62,836 bases of DNA from Oscillospiraceae bacterium. GTDB taxonomy: Bacteria; Bacillota; Clostridia; Oscillospirales; UBA929. Of the stretch, positions 9,198-16,377 are shown piece after piece (position 1 is the first letter of the stretch; each line of letters opens with the position of its first letter). A program made the position numbers and the translations under genes. Location: contig WRJE01000005.1 of NCBI GenBank assembly GCA_009782385.1, forward strand, positions 1 through 62,836, given 5' to 3'. Under the pieces are notes generated by a model that made no database searches, was not told where the DNA came from, and saw nothing but the letters and a program-made list of their open reading frames with translations.

Positions 9198-10056
9198 ACT
9201 CATCGAACGATATATCCAAGCCGCTATAATCCTTGGAGTTAACAACGGAATAGTGCCACCATTCGCCCGCTGCGACTTTGAGACCCGCTTCCGTCATAAT
9301 ATTTATCAGCAAATCCCGGTTTGCCGTTTCTTCAGCCGTGCCGCCGCTGTAAGTCACGGACGCTCTCTTTGTAAATTCATCGAAAGCGGACGGCATGGGC
9401 AGAAGATTGCCGTCAGCGTCCGCTAAGGCGCAGTCAACGGCAACGCCTTTAGGATGATTCGCGGACGCTCCCGGCTTTGCCACATAGGCGCGTTTGTCCG
9501 GCGGTGTAAGCTCATACATCGTCTTTTGCGCGGACATGGGGCGGTAAACGTCATATATAACCAGCCGCAGATTATATTCGGCGGCTTTTTCTTGGGCTTT
9601 GAGCAGAATCTCCGCGAGGTCTGTGTGAGCAAGGCACAGCGGCGTTTCGTACAGGGGTATGCCGAGGAAATTATCATCCGTTGCATATTTGATATCGAAA
9701 ATAAATCCGGCATTCAGGTCGGCGAGGTCGATGAGGTCATTGTAATTGAAAACGGCGGAAATATCCTGTTGTAGGGGCGGGTTTCCATGCCCGCCCGGGG
9801 TTGGGGACGGCGGAACGGCGGGGGTAACGGACGGCGCGGCGGGGATGTCCGTGTCCCCGTGTAGGGGACGATGGTAATCGTCCCGTTGATTTGATATAGC
9901 GGGCGGATCAACGGACGGCGCGGGGGTAACGGACGGCGTGGGCGTATCGAAAGACGGCGCGCCGAGGGCGTCGCGCCCTACGTTGTTATTTGTATTGGCG
10001 CAGCCCGTCAGCAAACCAACGAAAAATACAAATAAAAATATCTTGACAATCTTCAT
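9163..10056 (-). CDS. VanX-like D-Ala-D-Ala dipeptidase lipoprotein
   Basis: Predicted lipoprotein (lipobox LLTGC, C19) with a C-terminal M15D (VanX/DdpX) zinc peptidase domain, about residues 100-297. Visible active-site residues are R172 (DVYRPMS), H201 and D208 (NHPKGVAVD), and E265/H268 (GEWWHYS). The family cleaves D-Ala-D-Ala. Outside a van operon it usually serves wall-peptide turnover, and no vanH, vanA, vanR or vanS is present here. The Pro/Thr-rich linker (about residues 22-98) is built partly from three GTAGGG-family palindromes (9771-9981). The 3' end overlaps the amidase gene, suggesting paired wall-hydrolysis functions. Confidence 0.85.
   Translation of the reverse strand: MKIVKIFLFVFFVGLLTGCANTNNNVGRDALGAPSFDTPTPSVTPAPSVDPPAISNQRDDYHRPLHGDTDIPAAPSVTPAVPPSPTPGGHGNPPLQQDISAVFNYNDLIDLADLNAGFIFDIKYATDDNFLGIPLYETPLCLAHTDLAEILLKAQEKAAEYNLRLVIYDVYRPMSAQKTMYELTPPDKRAYVAKPGASANHPKGVAVDCALADADGNLLPMPSAFDEFTKRASVTYSGGTAEETANRDLLINIMTEAGLKVAAGEWWHYSVVNSKDYSGLDISFDEFTEIRYTQSIP
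9771..9797 (+). repeat. GTAGGG-family palindrome in a lipoprotein linker
   Basis: Plus-strand GTAGGGGCGGGTTTCCATGC and onward. Read antisense it encodes part of the VanX-like linker (PGGHGNPPLQ). Confidence 0.8.
9861..9885 (+). repeat. GTAGGG-family palindrome in a lipoprotein linker
   Basis: GTAGGGGACGATGGTAATCG and onward. The minus-strand frame reads RDDYHRPLH in the VanX-like protein. The same sequence type is intergenic at 44410-44434. Confidence 0.85.
9955..9981 (-). repeat. GTAGGG-family palindrome in a lipoprotein linker
   Basis: Minus strand begins GTAGGGCGCGACGCCCTCGG, encoding VGRDALGAP just after the lipobox. It uses the same orientation and frame as the copies in the kinases and ScpB. 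Confidence 0.85.
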
Positions 10057-10071
10057 AACGCATATTATACT
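10043..10071 (+). promoter_or_regulatory. Strong plus-strand promoter upstream of rsgA
   Basis: TTGACA (10043-10048), 17 bp, TATACT (10066-10071). It overlaps the start of the divergent lipoprotein gene and directs transcription into the 10072-10360 gap and rsgA. Confidence 0.6.
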
Positions 10072-10296
10072 ATAAACGGTTTAATAAATACAGTCTATTA
10101 TTGAAAGGAGTTGTTTTTGTGTGGTTGGGATAGTAATGGTGATTGAGACTTAACAACATAATACCGGGCTTACAACATCTTTAACCGTCTGTAAAAGAGG
10201 GTCGGCACATCGTGCCGTTGATTGAGTACGCTCACGTGAAGCAACCTTTCGTGAATACTGCTTTTTGCGGGATACGACCAAGGTCGTGTCCTTTTT
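10072..10296 (+). ncRNA. Candidate structured RNA or leader upstream of rsgA
   Basis: About 220 nt with no substantial gene lie between a near-consensus promoter and an intrinsic terminator. They contain the hairpin CGGCACATCGTGCCG (10204-10218), a possible long-range pairing ACGGTT (about 10075) with AACCGT (about 10182), and AAAGGAG followed by an 11-codon frame (TTG about 10113). It could be a small RNA or an attenuating leader for rsgA. It does not match any RNA class I recognise. Confidence 0.35.
10270..10296 (+). terminator. Intrinsic terminator upstream of rsgA
   Basis: GGATACGACC, AA loop, GGTCGTGTCC, then TTTTT. A 10-bp stem with one G-T pair. It would end a transcript from the promoter at 10043 before rsgA. 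Confidence 0.6.
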
Positions 10297-10314
10297 AGTT
10301 GCGTAAAAAATTAC

Positions 10315-10339
10315 GTAGGGGCGGATGGTAATCCGCCCG
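10315..10339 (+). repeat. GTAGGG-family palindrome upstream of rsgA
   Basis: GTAGGGGCGGATGGTAATCC and onward, a hairpin with arms GGGCGGAT and ATCCGCCC. It contains an ATG at 10325 that is not the rsgA start. Confidence 0.85.
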
Positions 10340-10360
10340 GGAAAATTGGAGGAAACAGAA

Positions 10361-11362
10361 TTGAATGAAAAAACCGCGCTCGTCACGGCGGTTCATAAAG
10401 AGCGTTATGAGCTCCTCTGCGGAGGCGAGCAGATATACGGAAAATTGAAAACAGCCGTTTATTTCAACAACGGCACGGAGCTTTACCCCACGACCGGGGA
10501 CTTCGTCACGGTGCAGTATAACCCCATCGGGGACAGCGTGATTATTCGCACACGCCCGCGCAAAAGCCTTTTTTCGCGGCAAGACCCGGACAAGACGCGC
10601 CCGCGTGAGCAGGCTGTCGCCGCGAATTTCGACTATGTGTTCATCATGGCATCGCTTAATCAGGATTTTAGCCCGCGCCGTATCGAAAGATACCTGACGC
10701 TTGCGTGGCAGAGCGGAGCGACACCTGTAATCGTGCTTACAAAGGCGGACTTGGCGGACGACATTCCATCGGCTGTCCGTGAGACGGAAAATGCGGCGGC
10801 AGGCGTTGAGATTCACGCCGTCAGCGCGGTGACGGGTTACGGCATAGCTGAATTACAAAAATATCTCACGCCGGGGAAAACAGTCGTGTTTCTCGGCTCT
10901 TCGGGTATCGGGAAATCCAGTCTGCTAAACGCCCTCATGGGTGAGGATGTTATGGAGGTTAAAGCCATCCGCGAGGATGACGGCAAGGGGCGGCACACCA
11001 CCACCCGCCGCCAGCTTATAACGCTGCCGAACGGGGCGAGTATTATCGACACGCCCGGTATGCGCGAACTGGGTATGTGGGACGCGGCTGAGGGTATCGG
11101 AGGCGTTTTCGCCGATGTGGAGGAACTCTTGGGCGGCTGCCGTTTTTCAAACTGCGGTCATCAGTCCGAGCCGGGGTGCGTGATACTGGAAGCTATAGAG
11201 AGCGGCGAGTTGCCGCGCGAACGCTGGGAGAGTTATCTGAAACTTAAACGCGAAGCCCTGTATGCCGATGACAAGGCGGCGGCAATACGCGCGAAAAACG
11301 CTTGGGGAAAGTCAATTTCTGTTTGGAGCAGACATCAAAAAAAGGATAGGAGAAAACCATGA
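10361..11362 (+). CDS. rsgA: Ribosome small-subunit-dependent GTPase RsgA
   Basis: Late 30S-assembly GTPase. Order: OB-fold N-domain, circularly permuted GTPase (the G4 motif TKADL precedes the G1 motif GSSGIGKSSL, and G3 DTPGM follows), and a C-terminal zinc motif (CRFSNCGHQSEPGC). Start chosen is TTG 10361, 7 nt after GGAGGA at 10348-10353. The in-frame ATG 10325 lies in a dispersed repeat. The length of about 333 aa is slightly above typical. The stop overlaps the following ABC ATPase start (ATGA), so the four genes 10361-13759 are probably co-transcribed. Confidence 0.95.
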   Translation: MNEKTALVTAVHKERYELLCGGEQIYGKLKTAVYFNNGTELYPTTGDFVTVQYNPIGDSVIIRTRPRKSLFSRQDPDKTRPREQAVAANFDYVFIMASLNQDFSPRRIERYLTLAWQSGATPVIVLTKADLADDIPSAVRETENAAAGVEIHAVSAVTGYGIAELQKYLTPGKTVVFLGSSGIGKSSLLNALMGEDVMEVKAIREDDGKGRHTTTRRQLITLPNGASIIDTPGMRELGMWDAAEGIGGVFADVEELLGGCRFSNCGHQSEPGCVILEAIESGELPRERWESYLKLKREALYADDKAAAIRAKNAWGKSISVWSRHQKKDRRKP

Positions 11363-12177
11363 ACATTATACAAACACAAAATTTAACAAAAATCTATCGC
11401 CGGTTTGAGAAAGAACCCGGCTTAATGGGCAGCGTCAAGTCGCTGTTCAAGCGCAAATATTCGGAAAAAGTGGCTGTAAACAGTTTTGACCTTACAGTTG
11501 AGGCGGGCGAACTCGTGGGGCTTATCGGCCCGAACGGGGCGGGCAAAACAACGCTCGTAAAAATGCTTACGGGTATCATCGCGCCCACATCGGGCGGGGT
11601 TTCCGTGCTGGGTCATTACCCGAACAAGCTCGAGAACAAATTCAAAATGCAGTACGCGGTCGTTATGGGACAGAAAAGTCAGCTCTTTTTCGAGCTGACT
11701 CCAAGCGATACCTTTAGATTGTTCAAGGAGCTTTACGCCATCCCTGATGATGTTTATAAAAGAAACGTGGATTATTTTGTGAGCTTGTTCGATGTTTCGG
11801 AGTTTCTTAATGTACAGGTACGCACACTGAGTTTAGGCGAGCGCATGAAAATGGAGCTTATAGCGGCACTGCTGCACAACCCCGGCGTACTGTTCCTTGA
11901 CGAGCCGACCATAGGGCTTGACGCGGCGGCACAGAGGCAGATGCGCGAGTTCCTGCGCGAGGTCAACGAGAAGAACGGAACTACTATTATACTTACATCG
12001 CATTATATGGAGGATGTTAAGAAGCTGTGTTCCAGAAGCGTTGTTATTAACGGGGGAAAGAAGATTTATGACGGCGGTACTGAAGAATTGTTCAAGAAAT
12101 ATGAGCAATTTGAGGGCGAGGACATCGGCTTGGTTGTAGAGCGCATCTACGCCGCGAAAGACGGAGGCGGCGAATGA
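11359..12177 (+). CDS. ABC-2 type exporter, ATP-binding protein
   Basis: Cytoplasmic ATPase subunit of 272 aa. Walker A GPNGAGKTT near residue 55, signature LSLGERMKMEL near 156, Walker B VLFLDEPTIGLD. It resembles the COG4586 class that pairs with two distinct ABC-2 permeases. It overlaps rsgA by 4 bp and the next permease by 4 bp, so the three transporter genes form one translationally coupled unit. Substrate unknown. Confidence 0.93.
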   Translation: MNIIQTQNLTKIYRRFEKEPGLMGSVKSLFKRKYSEKVAVNSFDLTVEAGELVGLIGPNGAGKTTLVKMLTGIIAPTSGGVSVLGHYPNKLENKFKMQYAVVMGQKSQLFFELTPSDTFRLFKELYAIPDDVYKRNVDYFVSLFDVSEFLNVQVRTLSLGERMKMELIAALLHNPGVLFLDEPTIGLDAAAQRQMREFLREVNEKNGTTIILTSHYMEDVKKLCSRSVVINGGKKIYDGGTEELFKKYEQFEGEDIGLVVERIYAAKDGGGE

Positions 12178-12971
12178 GAAAATATGCCGCCGTTGCCCAA
12201 ACACTTTTCAAGGCGCAGATTATTTACCGTTTTGACGTGATACTGACCGCTGTTGGGACGATATGGCGCGTGGTTTTCGCGTGGATACTCTGGGGCGCGA
12301 TATTTGCCGACCACAGCGAGATAGGCGGCTTTACCTTTCAGGCAATGCTGTCCTATTATGTGATTAACGCCTTTCTGTCAACCATGGAGCGTTCACACGG
12401 TACTTTGGGTGAAATTTCAAACAAAATAAGAGACGGGTCGTTTACAAAATTTATGGTAATCCCGTCTAACACGCAGCTCCACTTTTTATCGCAGACGATT
12501 GGAGCGAGCGCGTATTACGGCGTGTTTGCCGTTATGGCAACGGCGGTCAGTATGCTGTTGTTCAGAATAAATCTCACTTTAACCGGCGACATCACGCGGA
12601 TACTTTTGGCGGTCGTAATGTTCCTTCTGGGTACGGTGTTCATGAACAGCTACTCATTTTTCGTTGGCATATGGGCGTTTAAGTTTCAAGACATGACTTT
12701 CGCAATGCACCTGCTGCCATCGGTCGTATCGTTCTTCAAGGGCGAGCTTGTGCCGCTGTCACTGCTGCCGGAGGTCTTTGTCCATATACTGCGTTGGTTT
12801 CCGTTTACACACATCATCTACACGCCGACAATGCTGCTGACGGGAATGATTGACGCTTCTGAGGGACTGTACGGGTTGGCGATACTGTGTATCTGGACGT
12901 TGGGGATGTTCTTAGTCAGTCAGCTGACATACAGGAAAATGAGAATTAAATACGAGGGGGTGGGCATATGA
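12174..12971 (+). CDS. ABC-2 family transporter permease, first subunit
   Basis: Membrane subunit of 265 aa with about six hydrophobic segments, of the COG4587-type permease that accompanies a COG4586 ATPase. It starts at an ATGA overlap with the ATPase gene and ends in an ATGA overlap with the second permease. Probably forms a heterodimeric channel with the next product. Confidence 0.85.
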   Translation: MRKYAAVAQTLFKAQIIYRFDVILTAVGTIWRVVFAWILWGAIFADHSEIGGFTFQAMLSYYVINAFLSTMERSHGTLGEISNKIRDGSFTKFMVIPSNTQLHFLSQTIGASAYYGVFAVMATAVSMLLFRINLTLTGDITRILLAVVMFLLGTVFMNSYSFFVGIWAFKFQDMTFAMHLLPSVVSFFKGELVPLSLLPEVFVHILRWFPFTHIIYTPTMLLTGMIDASEGLYGLAILCIWTLGMFLVSQLTYRKMRIKYEGVGI

Positions 12972-13759
12972 CACGGAGTCTCAGATTCATTTGGTTGTTA
13001 ATCAAAATGAAGATTGTGCGTACAATGGCGTTCCGTTTTAGTTTCTTCGGCGTGTTTTTTGCCGATGGTATGCTGTTTCTTATTCAACTCCTGACATTTG
13101 CCGTTATTTACGGGCAAGTGGACAGCATAGGCGGTTGGAGTAGGGGGCAAATGTTAATCTTTATCGGCACGTTCTCGATGATAAACGGGCTGAACATGAT
13201 TATCTATTTTTTCGGTGTTGTAGAGATACCGTGGAAAATACGCGATGGAAGGCTTGACACCTATCTCACAAAACCGGGTAACGCGCTGCTGCGCCTGACA
13301 TTTGAGAGCGTGAACTTGGGTTCGATACCGCTGTTGTTTCTGTCGGGAGCGATTATAGCTTGGGGCGTTTCAATCGAGGGGATTGTCATCACCGTACCGC
13401 TGATGTTGGGTTACACCGGGATGGTACTGCTGATGACGCTGCTCTGGTACGATATGGAGGTTATCCTGCGGACAATTCCATTTTTCGTCATTTCCGCCAC
13501 TTCGATTGACTGGCTGGAGGGCGATATGCTGATGCTTAACTTCAAAATACCCGGTGTTATCTATAAGGGCTTTTTTAGGATTCTTTTCTACTTTGCCTTG
13601 CCATACGGTATTATGGCGACCGTGCCGACACAGCTTCTGTCCGGCGCGATGACAAAATCCGGGCTTATACACTCGCTTGCTGTTGTGTTAGTGTTCACGG
13701 TGTTTACGTTTTGGTTCTGGAAGTTCGGACTGAAGCATTATAAAAGCGCAAGCAGTTAG
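12968..13759 (+). CDS. ABC-2 family transporter permease, second subunit
   Basis: Membrane subunit of 263 aa with about six hydrophobic segments, COG3694-type (KIRDGRLDTYLTKPGNALLRL is typical). Last gene of the exporter operon. Its TAG stop abuts a GTAGGG-type palindrome at 13760 that could mark the 3' end of the transcript. Confidence 0.85.
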   Translation: MTRSLRFIWLLIKMKIVRTMAFRFSFFGVFFADGMLFLIQLLTFAVIYGQVDSIGGWSRGQMLIFIGTFSMINGLNMIIYFFGVVEIPWKIRDGRLDTYLTKPGNALLRLTFESVNLGSIPLLFLSGAIIAWGVSIEGIVITVPLMLGYTGMVLLMTLLWYDMEVILRTIPFFVISATSIDWLEGDMLMLNFKIPGVIYKGFFRILFYFALPYGIMATVPTQLLSGAMTKSGLIHSLAVVLVFTVFTFWFWKFGLKHYKSASS

Positions 13760-13786
13760 CAGGGGCGGATGGCAATCCGTCCGCCC
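13760..13786 (+). repeat. GTAGGG-family palindrome, GCAGGGG variant
   Basis: AGGGGCGGATGGCAATCCG and onward, directly after the permease stop. A second, partial unit follows (TTCCGTTCGTCCGCCCGC). Confidence 0.7.
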
Positions 13787-13872
13787 TTCCGTTCGTCCGC
13801 CCGCAAACACGGTTATTCCGACCTTTCGCGCGATTGTGACAGCATATGCCGCACAATCGCGCGAATTTATTG

Positions 13873-13901
13873 TTGACAATTTAGTTCGTTCCGGATATAA
13901 T
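13873..13901 (+). promoter_or_regulatory. Consensus promoter of the Phd/PIN toxin-antitoxin pair
   Basis: TTGACA (13873-13878), exactly 17 bp, TATAAT (13896-13901): a perfect sigma-A consensus. AAAAGGAG follows just downstream. Such promoters are usually repressed by their own antitoxin, though no operator was identified. Confidence 0.8.
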
Positions 13902-13926
13902 ATAGGAAAAGGAGTTGATAGCCGTG

Positions 13927-14157
13927 ATGCAAATAACAGCTACGGAGTTTAAGACGAATTTTGGCAAATACCTCAATCTTGTAAACCGTGAGGAAATCCA
14001 TATCACGAAAAACGGAATAGACATAGCCGTTCTGTCGCCGCCAAAACCGAATCACAGTTGGGTGGACGATTTGATAGGTGTTATACCGAATGCGTCAATC
14101 AATGAAAAGCAAATAAAAGCGGAAAGGCTGACGGGAAAATATGAAAGCATTGATTGA
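13927..14157 (+). CDS. Phd/YefM-family antitoxin
   Basis: Antitoxin of about 76 aa. The N-terminal Phd/YefM DNA-binding fold is clear (ATEFKTNFGKYLNLVNREEIHITKNG). The C-terminal tail (about residues 45-76) should wrap the toxin. Start ATG 13927 (or the adjoining GTG 13924) lies 9-12 nt after AAGGAG; the upstream TTG 13915 overlaps that site. The gene overlaps the PIN toxin by 17 bp. Phd-type antitoxins paired with PIN toxins are known but less common than VapB. Confidence 0.88.
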   Translation: MQITATEFKTNFGKYLNLVNREEIHITKNGIDIAVLSPPKPNHSWVDDLIGVIPNASINEKQIKAERLTGKYESID

Positions 14158-14560
14158 TACAAATGTGTTAATTGACGTGTTCGCAAAACGAGAACCGCAT
14201 TTGGAAGCAAGCGCGGCGGTTCTCCGCTTATGCGGCGCGAAGCTGACGGGAAGTATCCTCGTCAGCCAAACCACTGATATATACTACATTTTACGCCGTG
14301 AGGGAATAAGCGCAGAGAGTGTAAAAGAAATTCTAAAAACCCTTGCGGGTAACATGATATTGCTTGATGTAAACGCTAATGACGCTAAGAACGCGATTGA
14401 GAGCGATATGTCCGATTATGAGGACGCGCTCCTTGCCTTCCGCGCGAAACGCGCCAATATGAATGTTATAATTACACGAAATCTCAAGGATTTTGTCAAT
14501 TCACCTGTGTCTGCTATTACGCCGATTGATTTTTTAAGCCGATACGGCTATTCCCGATAA
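14141..14560 (+). CDS. PIN-domain toxin (VapC-like ribonuclease)
   Basis: Mg-dependent ribonuclease of about 139 aa. PIN acidic residues are visible: IDTNVLIDVF at the N-terminus, DYEDALLAFRA in the centre and the ITRNLKDF motif near the C-terminus. It is translated from within the 3' end of the antitoxin gene, the usual coupling. tRNA or mRNA targets cannot be predicted. Confidence 0.88.
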   Translation: MKALIDTNVLIDVFAKREPHLEASAAVLRLCGAKLTGSILVSQTTDIYYILRREGISAESVKEILKTLAGNMILLDVNANDAKNAIESDMSDYEDALLAFRAKRANMNVIITRNLKDFVNSPVSAITPIDFLSRYGYSR

Positions 14561-14574
14561 AGGAGGGTAAATCA

Positions 14575-15324
14575 ATGAAAATAAAAATGATTGTTACCGA
14601 CTTGGACGGCACATTATTGAAAGATGACAAATCCGTGACAGAGTTTACAAGAAACGTTTTGAAGCAATGCCGGGCAAAGGGCATAAAGACAGCACTCGCG
14701 ACCGCTCGCGGTCATCCCGAAAAACTCGTGCCTGTTGAATTGTTCGATGGCAGAATTACGAATAACGGCGCGGTCATTATAGCGGACAATGTCGTATACA
14801 GGCGTAATATGTCGTATCAGGAAGCTCGCCCTTTACTGATGGCTTGCGACAAGCGTGGCTTGAAGATGACATCGCAGGATATAGATATGCACTATACTAA
14901 TTTTGATATATCCGCAATTTGGCCACATATAAAAGGTTTTGAAATCGTTGATTTTTCAAAACACGAGATAGATTCTGATAAAATCTGCATGGAAAACGGT
15001 TCTCCGGATGATATAGAGTTTATGAGGCAGAATCTCAGTGACAATATGTATTTGACTGTCACTCGCGATAACCTTGCGATGGTTATGCACAGAGACGCAA
15101 CCAAGTCAAAAGCCGTTGCCACGCTTGCGAAACATTGGGGAATCGAACAAGAAGAAATCGCCGTGTTCGGCGATGATATGAACGATATTGATATGTTGGA
15201 ATACGCCGGGGCGGGCGTGGCTATGGGCAATGCGTTGGACGAGGTGAAAACGGCCGCCGGGTACATATGCGATACAAACGAAAATGACGGTTTGGCAAAA
15301 TGGTTGGAGGAGAATGCGTTATGA
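14575..15324 (+). CDS. Cof-type HAD-IIB sugar-phosphate phosphatase
   Basis: Cytosolic phosphatase of 249 aa. Motif I is VTDLDGTLL (nucleophile Asp), motif IV is FGDDMNDIDML, and a C2-type cap lies between, as in YidA/Cof proteins. AAAGGAGGG precedes ATG 14575. The stop overlaps the following fusion gene (ATGA), suggesting a two-gene housekeeping or sanitisation operon. The physiological substrate is not predictable. Confidence 0.9.
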   Translation: MKIKMIVTDLDGTLLKDDKSVTEFTRNVLKQCRAKGIKTALATARGHPEKLVPVELFDGRITNNGAVIIADNVVYRRNMSYQEARPLLMACDKRGLKMTSQDIDMHYTNFDISAIWPHIKGFEIVDFSKHEIDSDKICMENGSPDDIEFMRQNLSDNMYLTVTRDNLAMVMHRDATKSKAVATLAKHWGIEQEEIAVFGDDMNDIDMLEYAGAGVAMGNALDEVKTAAGYICDTNENDGLAKWLEENAL

Positions 15325-16325
15325 CAACAGTTTATTTCATACGTCACGCAGAATCGGATATTTCTGTTCATGACAACAGGGTTAGACCCCTAACAGAAAA
15401 GGGTATGAACGACCGGGCATTGGTGACGGCTTTTTTACAAGATAAAAATATTGACGTTGTGCTTTCCAGTCCATACAAACGCGCTGTTGATACAGTTGCG
15501 GATTTCGCGGAGAAAAACAGTTTGGAAATTGAGCTGATTGAAGATTTTCGTGAACATAAAATAAGCAGTGTATGGATAGATGATTGGAAAGCCCACGTAA
15601 TAAAGCTATGGGATGACTTTTCGTATAAATTATCTGACGGCGAATGTCTTGCTGAAATCCAACAGAGAAATATTGCCGCGTTAAACGAAGTTTTGAAACG
15701 TTATAAAGATAAAAATATCGTTATCGGAACACATGGAATGGCATTATCAACTATTATAAATTACTACGATAAGACATATGGCTTTGATAATTTAATGTCA
15801 ATGGTCTATATTCAACCGTGGGTTGTGCGGATGAATTTCAATGGCAATGATTGTGCCGGGATGGAAAAGATAGATTTATTCAATCCCATAAAACAGAAAG
15901 ACTACAATAATTGCATCGTCGGCGTATCCGCTTTAGGTACTTTGAAAGCGTACCGCTTTGTTGTTATTTTCGCCAGATATAAGGACAAATGGCTGTACTG
16001 CCGCGCGAAAGAGCGTGATTGCTTTGAGACACCCGGCGGACACATTGAGCAGAGTGAAACAACACTCGAAGCCGCGAAACGCGAGCTTTTTGAGGAGACG
16101 GGCGCGGTTAAGTTTGACATTGAACCCGCGTTCGATTATTCTGTAAGAATAGCAACGGAAATCTCAAACGGGCAGGTGTTCTTCGCGCAAATACATGAAC
16201 TCGGCAAAATACCGGACTATGAAATGGCGGAAGTAAAACTGTTCGATACAATTCCCGATAAAATGCGATTTCCGAAAATATTACCTGTGTTGTATGATAA
16301 AATGCAGCATTGGGTTATGTTGTAG
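15321..16325 (+). CDS. Histidine phosphatase-Nudix hydrolase fusion
   Basis: Two-domain enzyme of 334 aa. Residues 1 to about 175 are a histidine phosphatase/phosphoglycerate-mutase domain with the RHG-like motif YFIRHAES and a second histidine in VIGTHGMALS. Residues about 195-334 are a Nudix hydrolase with a complete Nudix box: G-5-E-7-RE-L-x-EE-x-G in GGHIEQSE through LFEETGA. The arrangement resembles mycobacterial MutT1 but with domain order reversed. ATG 15321 has GGAGGAG upstream. The TAG stop (16323-16325) lies inside the GTAGGGG of a dispersed palindrome. Confidence 0.88.
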   Translation: MTTVYFIRHAESDISVHDNRVRPLTEKGMNDRALVTAFLQDKNIDVVLSSPYKRAVDTVADFAEKNSLEIELIEDFREHKISSVWIDDWKAHVIKLWDDFSYKLSDGECLAEIQQRNIAALNEVLKRYKDKNIVIGTHGMALSTIINYYDKTYGFDNLMSMVYIQPWVVRMNFNGNDCAGMEKIDLFNPIKQKDYNNCIVGVSALGTLKAYRFVVIFARYKDKWLYCRAKERDCFETPGGHIEQSETTLEAAKRELFEETGAVKFDIEPAFDYSVRIATEISNGQVFFAQIHELGKIPDYEMAEVKLFDTIPDKMRFPKILPVLYDKMQHWVML

Positions 16326-16345
16326 GGGCGGTCATTGACCGCCCG
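16322..16345 (+). repeat. GTAGGG-family palindrome supplying a stop codon
   Basis: GTAGGGGCGGTCATTGACCG and onward. The TAG of its first bases is the stop codon of the histidine phosphatase-Nudix gene. Confidence 0.85.
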
Positions 16346-16377
16346 AATACGCGCGGTATTTATTCGTTGGAGGAATA

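Noticed and set aside
10325-10360. ATG 10325 as the rsgA start
   Set aside because: It is part of a repeat hairpin. TTG 10361 has GGAGGA at good distance, and the frame before it has no family similarity.
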